Shown here one piece after another: positions 15,025 to 24,832 of a stretch of DNA of 54,833 bases (the first letter of the stretch is position 1; each line of letters opens with the position of its first letter). The DNA is from Mangrovicoccus sp. (GTDB taxonomy: Bacteria > Pseudomonadota > Alphaproteobacteria > Rhodobacterales > Rhodobacteraceae), in NCBI GenBank assembly GCA_025800345.1, contig JAOXSB010000163.1, positions 1-54,833 of the forward strand. The letters are read 5' to 3'. Made by a program: the position numbers and the translations under genes. A model generated the notes under the pieces. It was not told the DNA's origin, did not search any database, and saw only the letters and a list, made by a program, of their open reading frames with translations.

Positions 15025-17829
15025 ATGGCCGATGGCGCATCCCTGACCCCGCCGCAAACCGTGACCTTGACCCTTGATGGGCGCGAGATCACCGTGCCCG
15101 AAGGCAGCACCATTTGGGAAGCGGCCAATGGCGGGGGATTCAAAATCCCCCATCTGTGCCACAAGCCCGCGCCGGGATATCGGCCAGATGGCAATTGCCG
15201 GGCCTGCATGGTCGAGGTGGAGGGCGAGCGCAATCTTGTGGCCTCCTGCATCCGCTCGGTGAGCGACGGCATGGTGGTGCAAACCGCCAGCCCGCGCGCG
15301 GAAAAATCCCGCGCCATGGTGTTGGAACTGCTGCTGGCCGATCAGCCAGAGGCCGCCCATGATGCCTCGAGCCATTTCTCGGAAATGGCCGCACTTGCGG
15401 GCGTCAGCCAAAGCCGTTTTCCCGCCAAAGATCCCGGCTGCGTGCCGCTTCTGGATAACAGCCATGTGGCCATGGCCGTCAATCTGGATGCCTGCATCCA
15501 CTGTAATCTTTGCGTGCGCGCCTGCCGTGACGTGCAGGTCAATGATGTGATCGGCATGTCCGGGCGCGGGGCCAGCGCCCAGATCGTGTTCGATCTGAAC
15601 GACCCCATGGGCCACAGCTCTTGCGTGGCCTGCGGGGAATGCGTGCAAGCTTGCCCCACTGGCGCGCTCATGCCCGCCAGCGCTGTGGATGCGGATCAGC
15701 GCGGCGACAGCCAGGATTTCGACCGCGAGGTCGAAAGCGTTTGCCCCTATTGCGGGGTGGGCTGCCAGATCTCGTTCAAGATCAAAGACGACAAAATCAA
15801 ATATGTCGAAGGCATCAATGGCCCGGCCAATGAAAACCGCCTTTGCGTCAAGGGCCGCTTTGGCTTTGACTATATCGCCCATCCCCACCGCCTGACCAAA
15901 CCGCTGATCCGCCGCGCAGATGCCCCGCCCAAAGGGCTGAATGTGGATCCGGGCAATCTGATGACCCATTTCCGCGAAGCAAGCTGGGACGAGGCCATCG
16001 CTGTGGCCGCGGGCGGGCTGGCCAAGCTGCGCGATGAAGATGGCCGGCAAGTGGCGGGCTTTGGCTCGGCCAAATGCTCTAATGAAGAGGCGTATCTGTT
16101 CCAAAAGCTGATCCGCCAGGGCTTTGGCCATAACAATCTGGATCACTGCACCCGGCTTTGCCATGCGTCTTCCGTGGCAGCCTTGCTGGAAAATGTGGGC
16201 TCTGGTGCGGTGTCGGCCACGTTTAACGAGATCGAAAATGCCGATGTGGCCATCGTCATCGGCTCCAACCCCACAGAGAACCACCCGGTCGCCGCGACCT
16301 ATTTCAAGCAATTCACCAAACGCGGCGGCAAGCTGATCGTGATGGACCCGCGCGGCCATGGGATGAAGCGCCACGCCACCCATATGCTGCAATTCAAACC
16401 CGGCGCCGATGTTTCCATGCTCAACGCGATCATGCATGTGATCGTGCAAGAAGAGCTTTATGACGCCGAATATATCGCCACCCATACGGAAAACTGGGAG
16501 GCCATGAAGGCCCATCTGGCAGGATTCTCGCCCGAGAAAATGGCCCCTGTCTGCGGCATTGACCCAGACAGTTTGCGCGCTGTGGCCCGCGATTTCGCCA
16601 CCGCGAAAGCGGGAATGATCTTTTGGGGCATGGGGGTCAGCCAGCATATCCACGGCACCGACAATTCCCGCTGCCTGATCAGCCTGGCGCTGATGTGTGG
16701 GCATATCGGGCGGCCTGGCACTGGGCTGCATCCGCTGCGCGGCCAAAACAATGTGCAAGGGGCCTCGGATGCCGGGCTGATCCCCATGTTCCTGCCCGAT
16801 TACCAAAGCGTCACGGAAAGCGCTGTCCGCGCGCCTTTCATGGAAAGCTGGGGCGAGATCTGGGACGGAACCCGAGATTTCAGCGCCGAAAAAGGCCTGA
16901 CCGTGGTGGAGATCATCGAGGCCATCCATGCAGGCGAGATCCGCGGCATGTATATCATGGGTGAAAACCCGGCCATGTCCGACCCGGACGTGGAACATGC
17001 CCGCGATGCGCTGGCCCGGCTCGATCATCTGGTGGTGCAGGATATTTTCCTGACCGAGACCGCGAATTTCGCCGATGTGATCCTGCCTTCTAGCGCCTGG
17101 CCAGAAAAAACCGGCACCGTCACCAATACCAATCGTCAGGTGCAAATGGGCCGCCCGGTGCTGCCCCCGCCCGGAGACGCTCGCGAGGATTGGTGGATCG
17201 AACAGGAAATGGCCCGCGCTTTGGGGCTGAACTGGACTTATGCCCATCCGCGCGAGATATTCGCCGAGATGTCCGGCCATATGCCCTCGCTGGACAATAT
17301 CACTTGGGAACGGCTGGAGGCGGGCGCGGTGACTTATCCGTCGCTCAGCCCCGAGGATCCCGGCCAGCCCATCGTCTTTGGCGATGCCTTCCCCCGCGCG
17401 GGCGGCAAGGCGCGCTTTACCCCCGCAGAGGTCACCCCGCCCGATGAGCTGCCCGACGCAGAGTATCCCTTCGTGCTGATCACTGGGCGGCAGCTTGAGC
17501 ATTGGCACACGGGCTCCATGACCCGGCGCAGCACGGTGCTGGACGCGGTAGAGCCCCAGGCCAATTGCTCCATGCATCCGCGCAGCCTGCGCGAGCTGGG
17601 GCTAGAGCCAGGGGACCGGGTGCGGTTGAGCACCCGCCGCGGCAGTGTCGAGGTGATGGTACGGGCTGATCGCGCCGTGGCCGAAGGCAATGTGTTCTTG
17701 CCCTTCGCCTATGTGGAAGCGGCAGCCAACACCCTGACCAATGCAGCCCTAGACCCTTACGGGAAAATCCCAGAGTTCAAATTCTCAGCCCTCAAGGTCG
17801 AAAAAGCCCCGGCTGTGGCGGCGGAGTGA
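15025..17829 (+). CDS. fdsA: NAD-dependent formate dehydrogenase alpha subunit (Mo-bisMGD)
   Basis: 934 residues. An N-terminal 2Fe-2S ferredoxin domain (CHKPAPGYRPDGNCRAC...) is followed by two 4Fe-4S motifs (CIHCNLCVRAC and CVACGECVQACPTG), the CPYCGVGC cluster of the catalytic domain, and the molybdopterin domains. The active-site cysteine is C379 in HCTRLCHASS, so this is a Cys, not a Sec, enzyme. It oxidises formate to CO2 in the cytoplasm. The ATG is one base after the fdsGB stop with GAGGAG upstream. The accessory genes fdsC and fdsD that usually follow in related operons are absent here. Confidence 0.93.
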   Translation: MADGASLTPPQTVTLTLDGREITVPEGSTIWEAANGGGFKIPHLCHKPAPGYRPDGNCRACMVEVEGERNLVASCIRSVSDGMVVQTASPRAEKSRAMVLELLLADQPEAAHDASSHFSEMAALAGVSQSRFPAKDPGCVPLLDNSHVAMAVNLDACIHCNLCVRACRDVQVNDVIGMSGRGASAQIVFDLNDPMGHSSCVACGECVQACPTGALMPASAVDADQRGDSQDFDREVESVCPYCGVGCQISFKIKDDKIKYVEGINGPANENRLCVKGRFGFDYIAHPHRLTKPLIRRADAPPKGLNVDPGNLMTHFREASWDEAIAVAAGGLAKLRDEDGRQVAGFGSAKCSNEEAYLFQKLIRQGFGHNNLDHCTRLCHASSVAALLENVGSGAVSATFNEIENADVAIVIGSNPTENHPVAATYFKQFTKRGGKLIVMDPRGHGMKRHATHMLQFKPGADVSMLNAIMHVIVQEELYDAEYIATHTENWEAMKAHLAGFSPEKMAPVCGIDPDSLRAVARDFATAKAGMIFWGMGVSQHIHGTDNSRCLISLALMCGHIGRPGTGLHPLRGQNNVQGASDAGLIPMFLPDYQSVTESAVRAPFMESWGEIWDGTRDFSAEKGLTVVEIIEAIHAGEIRGMYIMGENPAMSDPDVEHARDALARLDHLVVQDIFLTETANFADVILPSSAWPEKTGTVTNTNRQVQMGRPVLPPPGDAREDWWIEQEMARALGLNWTYAHPREIFAEMSGHMPSLDNITWERLEAGAVTYPSLSPEDPGQPIVFGDAFPRAGGKARFTPAEVTPPDELPDAEYPFVLITGRQLEHWHTGSMTRRSTVLDAVEPQANCSMHPRSLRELGLEPGDRVRLSTRRGSVEVMVRADRAVAEGNVFLPFAYVEAAANTLTNAALDPYGKIPEFKFSALKVEKAPAVAAE

Positions 17830-17940
17830 TCCGCCCCACGCGCCCGATTGGGGTCAAGAAAACGGGAAGGCACTGAAACCCGCTGGACGCGCCTGGCGGG
17901 CTCTGCAAAATGCCCTGAACGCGGATGAAGGGGCAGAGCC

Positions 17941-19200
17941 ATGCAAGCGCTTGACGGGGTTAAAATTCTTGATTTCACCCATGTGCAAGCAGGGCCAAGC
18001 TGCACCCAGCTATTGGCGTGGTTCGGCGCCGATGTGATCAAGATCGAACGCCCAGGCAGCGGCGATATCACCCGCAGCCAATTGCGCGACATCGCCGATG
18101 TGGACAGCCTTTATTTCACCATGCTGAACCACAATAAACGCTCGATCGAGCTCGATGTGAAAAGCGCGGGCGGCCAAGAGGTATTGATCCGCCTGATGCA
18201 GCATTGTGATGTGATGGTGGAGAACTTTGCCCCTGGCGCGCTGGAGCGCATGGGTTTTCCTTGGGAACGCATCCAAGAGGTGAACCCGCGCCTGATCCTG
18301 GCCTCGATCAAAGGCTATGGGCCAGGGCCCAATGAAGATGCGAAAGTCTATGAAAATGTCGCCCAATGCATTGGCGGCTCGGCCTCTACCACCGGGTTTC
18401 GCGATGGGCTGCCCTTGGTCACCGCCTCGCAAGTGGGGGATGCGGGCACCGGGCTGCATCTGGCCCTTGGCATTCTCGCGGCGCTTTATCAGCGCGAAAG
18501 CACCGGGCGCGGGCAAAAAGTGATGGCGGCGATGCAGGATAGCGTGCTCAACCTGTGCCGGGTCAAACTGCGCGATCAGCAGCGCCTGGCCCATGGCCCC
18601 CTGCCCGAATACAGTCAACATGGCGAGGGCATCCCGTTTGGCGATGTCACTCCCCGGGCGGGCAATGATTCCGGCGGCGGTCAACCCGGACGGGTGCTGA
18701 AATGCAAAGGTTGGGAGAACGATCCCAATGCCTATACCTATTTCGTGCTGCAAGCCCCAGCCTGGGGCGCGATTTGCGATGTGATTGGCGAGCCGGATTG
18801 GAAAACCGCACCAGGCTATGACAGCCCCGCCGCCCGGCTCGATAAGCTGAGCGCAATTTTCGAGCGGGTCGAGCAATGGACCATGGAGCGGGGCAAATTC
18901 GAAGTGATGGAGATCTGCGCCCCGCTCAACATCCCCGTGGGCCCGGTCATGTCCAGCAAGGATTTGATGGAAGATCCGGCCCTGCGCGCCAGCGGCACGG
19001 TGGTGGAGCTCGATCACCCCACCCGCGGGGCCTATGTTTCGGTGGGCAATCCGGTGAAAATGTCCGCCAGCCACACCCCAGTGACCCGCGCGCCGCTACT
19101 GGGCGAGCATAGCGAAGAGATCCTGGCACAGCTTGGCTATAGCCCCGAGGATCTTGCCCGCCTGACGCAAAGCGGGGCCATGGGCCGGGCAAAGCCTTAA
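17941..19200 (+). CDS. frc: Formyl-CoA:oxalate CoA-transferase
   Basis: 419 residues of the CaiB/BaiF class III CoA-transferase family. It is closely collinear with E. coli YfdW/Frc: [69 protein letters not shown] and [14 protein letters not shown]. The catalytic aspartate corresponds to D167 (VGDAGTG). It transfers CoA from formyl-CoA to oxalate, releasing formate; the partner oxalyl-CoA decarboxylase is not in the window. It follows fdsA by 111 bases on the same strand, so the released formate can be oxidised by the neighbouring dehydrogenase. Confidence 0.9.
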   Translation: MQALDGVKILDFTHVQAGPSCTQLLAWFGADVIKIERPGSGDITRSQLRDIADVDSLYFTMLNHNKRSIELDVKSAGGQEVLIRLMQHCDVMVENFAPGALERMGFPWERIQEVNPRLILASIKGYGPGPNEDAKVYENVAQCIGGSASTTGFRDGLPLVTASQVGDAGTGLHLALGILAALYQRESTGRGQKVMAAMQDSVLNLCRVKLRDQQRLAHGPLPEYSQHGEGIPFGDVTPRAGNDSGGGQPGRVLKCKGWENDPNAYTYFVLQAPAWGAICDVIGEPDWKTAPGYDSPAARLDKLSAIFERVEQWTMERGKFEVMEICAPLNIPVGPVMSSKDLMEDPALRASGTVVELDHPTRGAYVSVGNPVKMSASHTPVTRAPLLGEHSEEILAQLGYSPEDLARLTQSGAMGRAKP

Positions 19201-19323
19201 CCTTGCCTGCCCTATCATGGCCCGAAAGCTTGGCATTGCCCGTCAATTTGCCACTGATTGATTGCAAGCCAGCCCCTCTAACCGTTACTCTGAACCAATG
19301 ACACAGATGCATTTGATCCGCTT

Positions 19324-20373
19324 ATGACCGCGACCCCGCCGTTTTCATCGGACAGCCCGGACCAGCGCCGCCCCTTGACCCTGCGTGATGTCTCGGAGGC
19401 TTCCGGGGTCAGCGAAATGACCGTGAGCCGGGTCTTGCGCAATCGCGGCGATGTCTCAGACCGCACCCGCGCCAAAGTGCTCGAGGCGGCCAAACGGCTG
19501 GGCTATGTGCCCAATAAAATCGCCGGGGCTTTGGCCTCGCAACGGGTCAATTTGGTGGCGGTGATCATCCCTTCCATGTCTAATCTGGTGTTTCCCGAAG
19601 TCATGACCGGGATCACTTCGGTGCTGGATGACACGCCGCTGCAACCGGTGGTGGGGATCACCAATTACAAGCCCGATAAAGAAGAAGAAGTGCTCTATGA
19701 AATGCTGTCCTGGCGGCCTTCGGGCGTGATCATCGCCGGGCTAGAGCATACAGAGCCCGCCAAAGCGATGCTGCGCAATGCGGGCATTCCCATTGTTGAG
19801 ATCATGGATACCGATGGTGAGCCCATAGATGCCATGGTGGGGATCTCCCACCGCCGGGCAGGCAAAGTCATGGGCGAGGCGATTTTGGAAGCGGGCTATC
19901 GCCGGATCGGGTTTATGGGCACGAAAATGCCGCTCGATCACCGGGCGCGCAAACGCTTTGAAGGCTTCACCCAAGCCCTGGCCAAAGGCGGGATCGAAGT
20001 CGAGGATCAAGAATTTTACTCGGGCGGGTCCGGCCTGGCCAAAGGGCGCGAGTTGACCGCTGAAATGCTCAAGCGCAGCCCGGATTTGGATTTCATCTAT
20101 TACTCCAACGATCTGATCGCCGCGGGCGGGCTGCTCTGGTGCCAAGAGGCTGGGATTGACGTGCCTGGCAAGCTTGGCCTGGCCGGGTTCAATGGGCTCA
20201 ATCTGCTCAAAGGCTTGCCCAAGCAATTGGCCACCACCGATGCTTGCCGGCTGGAAATCGGCCGCGCCGCCGCCGAGATCATCGCCAAGCGCAGCAACGA
20301 TCCTAATTTGCCCGGCGGGGATCGGGTGATGCTGGACCCGCCATTGCAACCTGGCGACACGCTGCGCAGCTGA
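19324..20373 (+). CDS. LacI/GalR-family regulator (GntR gluconate-repressor-like)
   Basis: 349 residues. The N-terminal HTH (LTLRDVSEASGVSEMTVSRVLRN) and hinge (GYVPNKIAGALASQ) are typical of LacI/GalR. The ligand-binding domain (~75-345) most resembles the gluconate repressor branch, for example YYSNDLIAAGGLLWCQEAGI. It probably represses a sugar-acid operon. The glycerate kinase gene about 1.5 kb away is a possible target, but the genes between are on the other strand and no operator is visible. Confidence 0.82.
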   Translation: MTATPPFSSDSPDQRRPLTLRDVSEASGVSEMTVSRVLRNRGDVSDRTRAKVLEAAKRLGYVPNKIAGALASQRVNLVAVIIPSMSNLVFPEVMTGITSVLDDTPLQPVVGITNYKPDKEEEVLYEMLSWRPSGVIIAGLEHTEPAKAMLRNAGIPIVEIMDTDGEPIDAMVGISHRRAGKVMGEAILEAGYRRIGFMGTKMPLDHRARKRFEGFTQALAKGGIEVEDQEFYSGGSGLAKGRELTAEMLKRSPDLDFIYYSNDLIAAGGLLWCQEAGIDVPGKLGLAGFNGLNLLKGLPKQLATTDACRLEIGRAAAEIIAKRSNDPNLPGGDRVMLDPPLQPGDTLRS

Positions 20374-20395
20374 TTGCAGCCCGCGCGCGCCCTTC

Positions 20396-21361
20396 TTACA
20401 GCACGGATTCTCTGGCCGCTTTGGTCTCTTTGGCCAGGGCGGCGGCTTTGCGCTTGTCCTCGATCGCCTCCTGCGTGAGCTCCGCATTCAGGGTCGCGCC
20501 CATCAAGACCGATAAAATGGTCAGATAGAGGAACATCAACAGCGCGATAATCGCCCCGATGGAGCCATAAACCCCGCTATAGGCCCCGGCAAAGGCAAGG
20601 TAATGGGAAAAGCCCCAAGATGCGGGCAGCCAAATGGCGATGGCCAGCAGCGCCCCTGGGGAAAACAAATGCACCCGCGCCCCTGGCCCATTAGGGGCAA
20701 AGCGGTACAGCACCCAGATCCCGCCAAACACCACGCCCCCGGCGATCACCCAGCGCGATAGGGTCAAAACCCGCCCGGTGGCCCAAGCGATCAGCTCTGG
20801 CGGCACCAGTTCCGCGAAAATATCCAAGGTTAGCAATTGCACCACCATGGGCACCGCCACCAGCGCAAGCGCCGAAATGGTGATCACCAATATCATTGCC
20901 AGGGTCAGGATCAGCGCCATGATATTGCCCCAGATCCCGCCTCTTTGGGGGGCGCCATGGATCGCATTCATCGCTCGGATCAACGCATCGGTGCCGCGCC
21001 GGGCCGACCAAAGCGCCGCCCCGGTGGTCAGCGCCGTGGTCCAGCCCAAAGTGCCTGTGTTGGTCGACACCAAACTGGTGAGCTGATCTTTGATGATATT
21101 ATACGCCTCGGCGGGGATGAATTCTTCGAGCAAGGCCAATTGATGCTCTACCAAGCTGGGGTCGGTCACCAGCCCCACCACAGCGATCAACGCAGCCAGC
21201 GCGGGAAACAGCGAGAGCATGGCAAAAAACGCGCCGCCTGCGGCCACCAGCGAGAGGTTCGCCGCCTCGGCCCGGGCGAAAATCCCGCTGAGCAGCCGCC
21301 AAATCGGCCCGACCATCTTGACCAAGGGCCAATTTCCCGCGCGTTTCGCCACAGATTTCAT
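20396..21361 (-). CDS. YihY/virulence factor BrkB family inner-membrane protein
   Basis: 321 residues from the ATG at 21361, with GAGG a few bases upstream. About six hydrophobic segments and family landmarks are present (LSLVAAGGAFFAMLSLFPAL near the start, LWSARRGTDALIRAMNAIHG in the middle, FSPGALLAIAIWLPASWGFS near the end), then a charged cytoplasmic tail. This is the YihY/UPF0761 family of integral membrane proteins. The molecular function is not established, and neighbours give no hint. It is convergent with the LacI gene. Confidence 0.85.
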   Translation of the reverse strand: MKSVAKRAGNWPLVKMVGPIWRLLSGIFARAEAANLSLVAAGGAFFAMLSLFPALAALIAVVGLVTDPSLVEHQLALLEEFIPAEAYNIIKDQLTSLVSTNTGTLGWTTALTTGAALWSARRGTDALIRAMNAIHGAPQRGGIWGNIMALILTLAMILVITISALALVAVPMVVQLLTLDIFAELVPPELIAWATGRVLTLSRWVIAGGVVFGGIWVLYRFAPNGPGARVHLFSPGALLAIAIWLPASWGFSHYLAFAGAYSGVYGSIGAIIALLMFLYLTILSVLMGATLNAELTQEAIEDKRKAAALAKETKAARESVL

Positions 21362-21422
21362 TGCTCCGCCCCTCATACTCAACTGCCTTTTACCCCCGTG
21401 GCGCAAGGGCGCCAGAAACCGC

Positions 21423-21860
21423 TTAACGGGCCAGCGCCCATTGCATGCGGCATCGCCCCGATTGCAACAGCCCTGCCCGCCCGCGTACAAAGACGGCGCA
21501 ATCCAAAACCTCCCGCGCGGGCTCTTCAAGGCGTTTCTTGTCGCGGATCTCGAAACCGATTGTGATCACATCACCGCAAAGCACCGGCGCTTTGAACTGC
21601 CAATGCCAATGCAGCGCCACCGGAGCAACCTGTCGCAGCGGCTTTTGAATTTGCGCCTCTACCAAGCTCAGCACCAAAAGCCCATGGGCCAGCCGGTCGG
21701 GATAGCCCGCTGCCTGGGCCGCTGCGCGATCCATATGAGGGGCATAGCAATCCCCGGTCAGCGCCGCGAATTCATCAATCATCGCGGCGGTGATCTTGAT
21801 GGGCGCCCCGGCAAATGCCGCGCCGATGGCAAGATCCGAAAAATCGCCGGGCGGGCTCAT
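21423..21860 (-). CDS. MaoC-like hot-dog hydratase
   Basis: 145 residues with the hydratase-2 pattern MIDEFAALTGDCYAPHMD ... RLAHGLLVLSL, giving the Asp/His pair of MaoC-type enoyl-CoA hydratases in a single hot-dog domain. It likely acts on a short acyl-CoA in the cytoplasm; the substrate is unknown. It overlaps the glycerate kinase stop by four bases at its 5' end, placing it as the last gene of a leftward operon. Confidence 0.8.
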   Translation of the reverse strand: MSPPGDFSDLAIGAAFAGAPIKITAAMIDEFAALTGDCYAPHMDRAAAQAAGYPDRLAHGLLVLSLVEAQIQKPLRQVAPVALHWHWQFKAPVLCGDVITIGFEIRDKKRLEEPAREVLDCAVFVRGRAGLLQSGRCRMQWALAR

Positions 21861-23134
21861 AGCCGGACCTCATGGCCCGGCAGATAGATGGCGCGAAAAT
21901 CATTCACATTGGTGCCTGTGGGGCCAGGCGCAAACAAATCCCCCGCTGCCTCAAAGGCGCTGTACGCATCGTTTTGCGCCAAATCCTGGGCTGGATCACG
22001 CCCGGCCAGGCGCATACGCGCGCAGCTTGTGCTATCGGCAAAAGCCCCCGCATTGGCCTCGGAGCCATCTATCCCATCCGTATCTGCAGCCAATGAGGCC
22101 CAACCGGGCACAGCGTCCAAATCCTGGGCCAATGAGAGCAGAAATTCGCTGTTGCGCCCGCCGCGTCCTGGGCCGCGCAGGGTCACCGTGGTCTCGCCCC
22201 CCGAAATGATCACAACGGGTTTGGCAAAAGGGTGATCCTGCTGCAGAACCTGAGCCGCAATGGCGCTATGCACATGGGCGACCTCGCGCGCCTCGCCTTC
22301 CACCGCATCCGAAAGGATCACCGCCCCCACCCCTTGGGCCAGCGCCGCGGCTTGGGCCGCCCGCAGGCTGATCCCTGCGGAGGCAATCACCTGATGACTT
22401 TGGCCCGCAAAAACCGGGTCACCGGGCATTGGGGCATCGGCCTCTGGCCTGGCCAAATGCGCCATCACCTCAGGGGGCAGGCACAACCCATATCGCGCCA
22501 CCAGATCCAGCGCTTGGGCGCGGCTCACATGGTCAGGCACCGTCGGCCCTGACGCCACCTGAGCAGGATCATCCCCCGGCACATCCGAGACGATCAAACT
22601 GTGCAGCCGAGCCGGCGCCGCCGCCGCCGCAAGCCACCCACCTTTGATCCCGCTCACATGTTTGCGGATCGCATTCATTCCCGCGATGGGCATGCCCGAG
22701 GCCAATAGCGCCTCATTCACCGCCTGTTCATGGCGCAGATCCAGCCCTGCAGGAGGGCATGGCAGCAGGGCCGAGCCGCCGCCGCAAATCAGCGCCACCA
22801 CCAAATCCTGCGGCCCCAGCCCCTGGACGGCCTGGAACAGCGCGGCACTGGCCGCCAGCCCGGCCCGGTCAGGCACCGGATGGGCAGCCTCCAGCACCTG
22901 GATCTGGCGACATGGCGCGCCATAGCCATAGCGGGTGACCACCACCCCGGAGAGCGGGCCATCCCAAATCCGCTCAAAAGCCTGGGCCAGCTGCGCCGCC
23001 CCTTTGCCCGCCCCAATAACAACCGTGCGCCCTTTGGGGCGCGGCGGCATGTGTTTGGCCAAGATCTGATCTGGATGCGCGGCCGCAATCGCTGCATCAA
23101 ACAAAGAGGTGAGGAACCCGCGCGCGGCCTTCAC
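21857..23134 (-). CDS. Glycerate 2-kinase, MOFRL (type II) family
   Basis: 425 residues, GTG start overlapping the preceding stop (GTGA). The N-terminal kinase domain has VVIGAGKGAAQLAQAFE, ALICGGGSALLPCP and GMNAIRKHVSGIKGGWLA, and the MOFRL domain has VIISGGETTVTLRGPGRGGRNSEF followed by DTDGIDGSEANAGAFAD. It phosphorylates D-glycerate to 2-phosphoglycerate, feeding glyoxylate or tartrate-derived glycerate into glycolysis. It is related to TtuD/GckA, but the exact symbol is uncertain. It is coupled to the MaoC gene downstream and the Dabb gene upstream. Confidence 0.87.
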   Translation of the reverse strand: MKAARGFLTSLFDAAIAAAHPDQILAKHMPPRPKGRTVVIGAGKGAAQLAQAFERIWDGPLSGVVVTRYGYGAPCRQIQVLEAAHPVPDRAGLAASAALFQAVQGLGPQDLVVALICGGGSALLPCPPAGLDLRHEQAVNEALLASGMPIAGMNAIRKHVSGIKGGWLAAAAAPARLHSLIVSDVPGDDPAQVASGPTVPDHVSRAQALDLVARYGLCLPPEVMAHLARPEADAPMPGDPVFAGQSHQVIASAGISLRAAQAAALAQGVGAVILSDAVEGEAREVAHVHSAIAAQVLQQDHPFAKPVVIISGGETTVTLRGPGRGGRNSEFLLSLAQDLDAVPGWASLAADTDGIDGSEANAGAFADSTSCARMRLAGRDPAQDLAQNDAYSAFEAAGDLFAPGPTGTNVNDFRAIYLPGHEVRL

Positions 23135-23442
23135 AGCTCAAAATCGCAGACAAAGATCCCCTCAAGCCCGCTTTGCACCGCGCTTACCAAACGCGCGCCC
23201 ACCGCCCTGTGCTGCGCATCTGCCAGATAGGCATCGCGCGCCGCCGCATCGGCAAAATCGAACCAAAAGAGATCGCTGAACCCGTGGGTTACAAGGGTTT
23301 CCGGCGAGCAATTCGCGCGGGTCTGAAAATCCAAAACCCCGTCCAGATGCCCCCTTAGGGCTTTCAAATCATGATATAGCGCGGCTTTCGCCGCAGCGCT
23401 GATGCCGGGCTGAAACCGCAAATGCACCATATGCCGGATCAT
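23131..23442 (-). CDS. Stress-responsive alpha/beta-barrel (Dabb) domain protein
   Basis: 103 residues from the ATG at 23442 (MIRHMVHLRFQPGIS), four bases after the stop of the lytic transglycosylase gene. It has the Dabb layout: an N-terminal strand with VHLRF, a helix, SDLFWFDFADAAARDAYLAD and H near AQHRAVG. Such small dimeric ferredoxin-like proteins have varied or unknown roles. Its stop overlaps the glycerate kinase GTG. Confidence 0.8.
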   Translation of the reverse strand: MIRHMVHLRFQPGISAAAKAALYHDLKALRGHLDGVLDFQTRANCSPETLVTHGFSDLFWFDFADAAARDAYLADAQHRAVGARLVSAVQSGLEGIFVCDFEL

Positions 23443-23446
23443 CGCG

Positions 23447-24724
23447 TCAACCGCCGCGCAAGCGCTGCAATAGCGCGGTATTGGCATATCCATCAGGCAG
23501 CAGCCCGCGCGCCGATTGCCAGCGTTTGATCGCTTTGATCGTATCGGGCCCCACCTTGCCATCGATCCCATTGGTGGAGAACCCCGCAGCGGTGAGCCGT
23601 TCTTGCAGCTCGCGCTTCTCCGAGCTGCGCAGCGCCCGGTCCCCGCGCGGCCAAGAAGCTTGGATCGCCGGACGGCCCGCCAAACGGTCCGATAAATGCC
23701 CCACGGCCATCACATAAGCGGTGGAACTGTTATAGGCTTTGATCGCCTCGAAATTGGCAAAGATCATAAAGGCTGGGCCGCGCGCCCCCGCCGGCAGCAA
23801 GATCGCCCCGCGCCCATATTTCGGCACCGGCTGGCCCGAGACCAAACGCACCCCCATACGGTGCCATGCCGCGACATTTTTCTGCGTCTCCGGCCCCGAT
23901 TGGGCGAAATCAAACCCTTTGGGCAAACGCACTTCGACCGCCCAGGGCTTGCCCTTTTTCCAGCCATGACGCGCAAGGTAATTGGCGGTGCTGGCCAAAG
24001 CGTCGCTGGGATCATCAGACCAAATATCCCGCCGCCCATCGCCGGTGATATCCACCGCATATTTGAGAAAGCTCGACGGCATGAATTGGGTATGGCCCAT
24101 CGCCCCGGCCCAAGAGCCGCGCATCCCGCGCGGGCTCACATCCCCTGCTTGCAGGATCTTCAACGCCTGCACCAATTCGCTTTCGAAAAACGCCCCGCGC
24201 CGCCCATCATAGGCCAAGGTCGCCAGCGCCCCAATGGTCGGGGTATTGCCGCGATAGCCGCCATAAGAGCTTTCCAGCCCCCAAATCGCCACGACCACTT
24301 CTTTTTCCACGCCGTAACGCTGCTCGATCCGGTTTAGCAGCGTGGGGTATTTGCGCAGCATTGCCTGGCCGGTCTTGATCCGCCCCGCCGAGACCGCCCC
24401 ATCGAGATATTCCCAAATCTGTTTGGAGAATTCCGATTGGTTGCGATCATTCGAGATCACATCCGCATTATACTGCACCCCAGCAAAACCCGCATTAAAG
24501 GTTTGCGCGCGCACCCCTTGGGATTGGGCCCGGGGCCAAAATTCCTGGATCCAGCGCTGAAACCCGAGATTTGACACAGCCAAAGGCACCCGCGCGCTCA
24601 GATCAGGCCGGGGCATCGGCCGGGGCCATGCGGCGGCTTGCAGCAAGCTTTCGCTGGCGGGCAATGGCTGCAGGCCCATGGGCAAAGCCAAGCATGTAAG
24701 AAGGGCAAAAAGAGCGCGGCGCAT
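23447..24724 (-). CDS. Lytic murein transglycosylase, MltB-like (SLT_2) with peptidoglycan-binding domain
   Basis: 425 residues from the ATG at 24724, preceded by GGGAAG. A signal peptide (~1-24, ending LPASE) directs it to the periplasm. The MltB-type catalytic domain (~48-345) contains the catalytic E151 in WGLESSYGGYRGN and GSWAGAMGHTQFMPSSFLKYA. A PG_binding_1 domain forms the end (LQERLTAAGFSTNGIDGKVGPDTIKAIKRWQ). It cleaves glycan strands, forming 1,6-anhydro ends, in cell-wall turnover. No lipobox is obvious, so a soluble form is likely. Confidence 0.9.
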   Translation of the reverse strand: MRRALFALLTCLALPMGLQPLPASESLLQAAAWPRPMPRPDLSARVPLAVSNLGFQRWIQEFWPRAQSQGVRAQTFNAGFAGVQYNADVISNDRNQSEFSKQIWEYLDGAVSAGRIKTGQAMLRKYPTLLNRIEQRYGVEKEVVVAIWGLESSYGGYRGNTPTIGALATLAYDGRRGAFFESELVQALKILQAGDVSPRGMRGSWAGAMGHTQFMPSSFLKYAVDITGDGRRDIWSDDPSDALASTANYLARHGWKKGKPWAVEVRLPKGFDFAQSGPETQKNVAAWHRMGVRLVSGQPVPKYGRGAILLPAGARGPAFMIFANFEAIKAYNSSTAYVMAVGHLSDRLAGRPAIQASWPRGDRALRSSEKRELQERLTAAGFSTNGIDGKVGPDTIKAIKRWQSARGLLPDGYANTALLQRLRGG

Positions 24725-24832
24725 ATGACTTCCCTGCTCGGAATAGCGGATCACCTTATTTTGCCTCAGCCTAACATGGAGGCCATCAGCTCGGAAGATC
24801 CCCAAAGATCACTTTCGCCAGTTCAAGCGCCG

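Noticed and set aside
14743-17577. Long minus-strand open frame (944 codons) opposite fdsA
   Set aside because: It is antisense to an unambiguous fdsA and rich in His/Gly/Ala, as expected of the complement of GC-rich coding DNA; no family motif.
17818-17835. GGCGGA/TCCGCC hairpin spanning the fdsA stop codon as a terminator
   Set aside because: The stem is only six bases, overlaps the coding end and lacks a T run; frc follows on the same strand.
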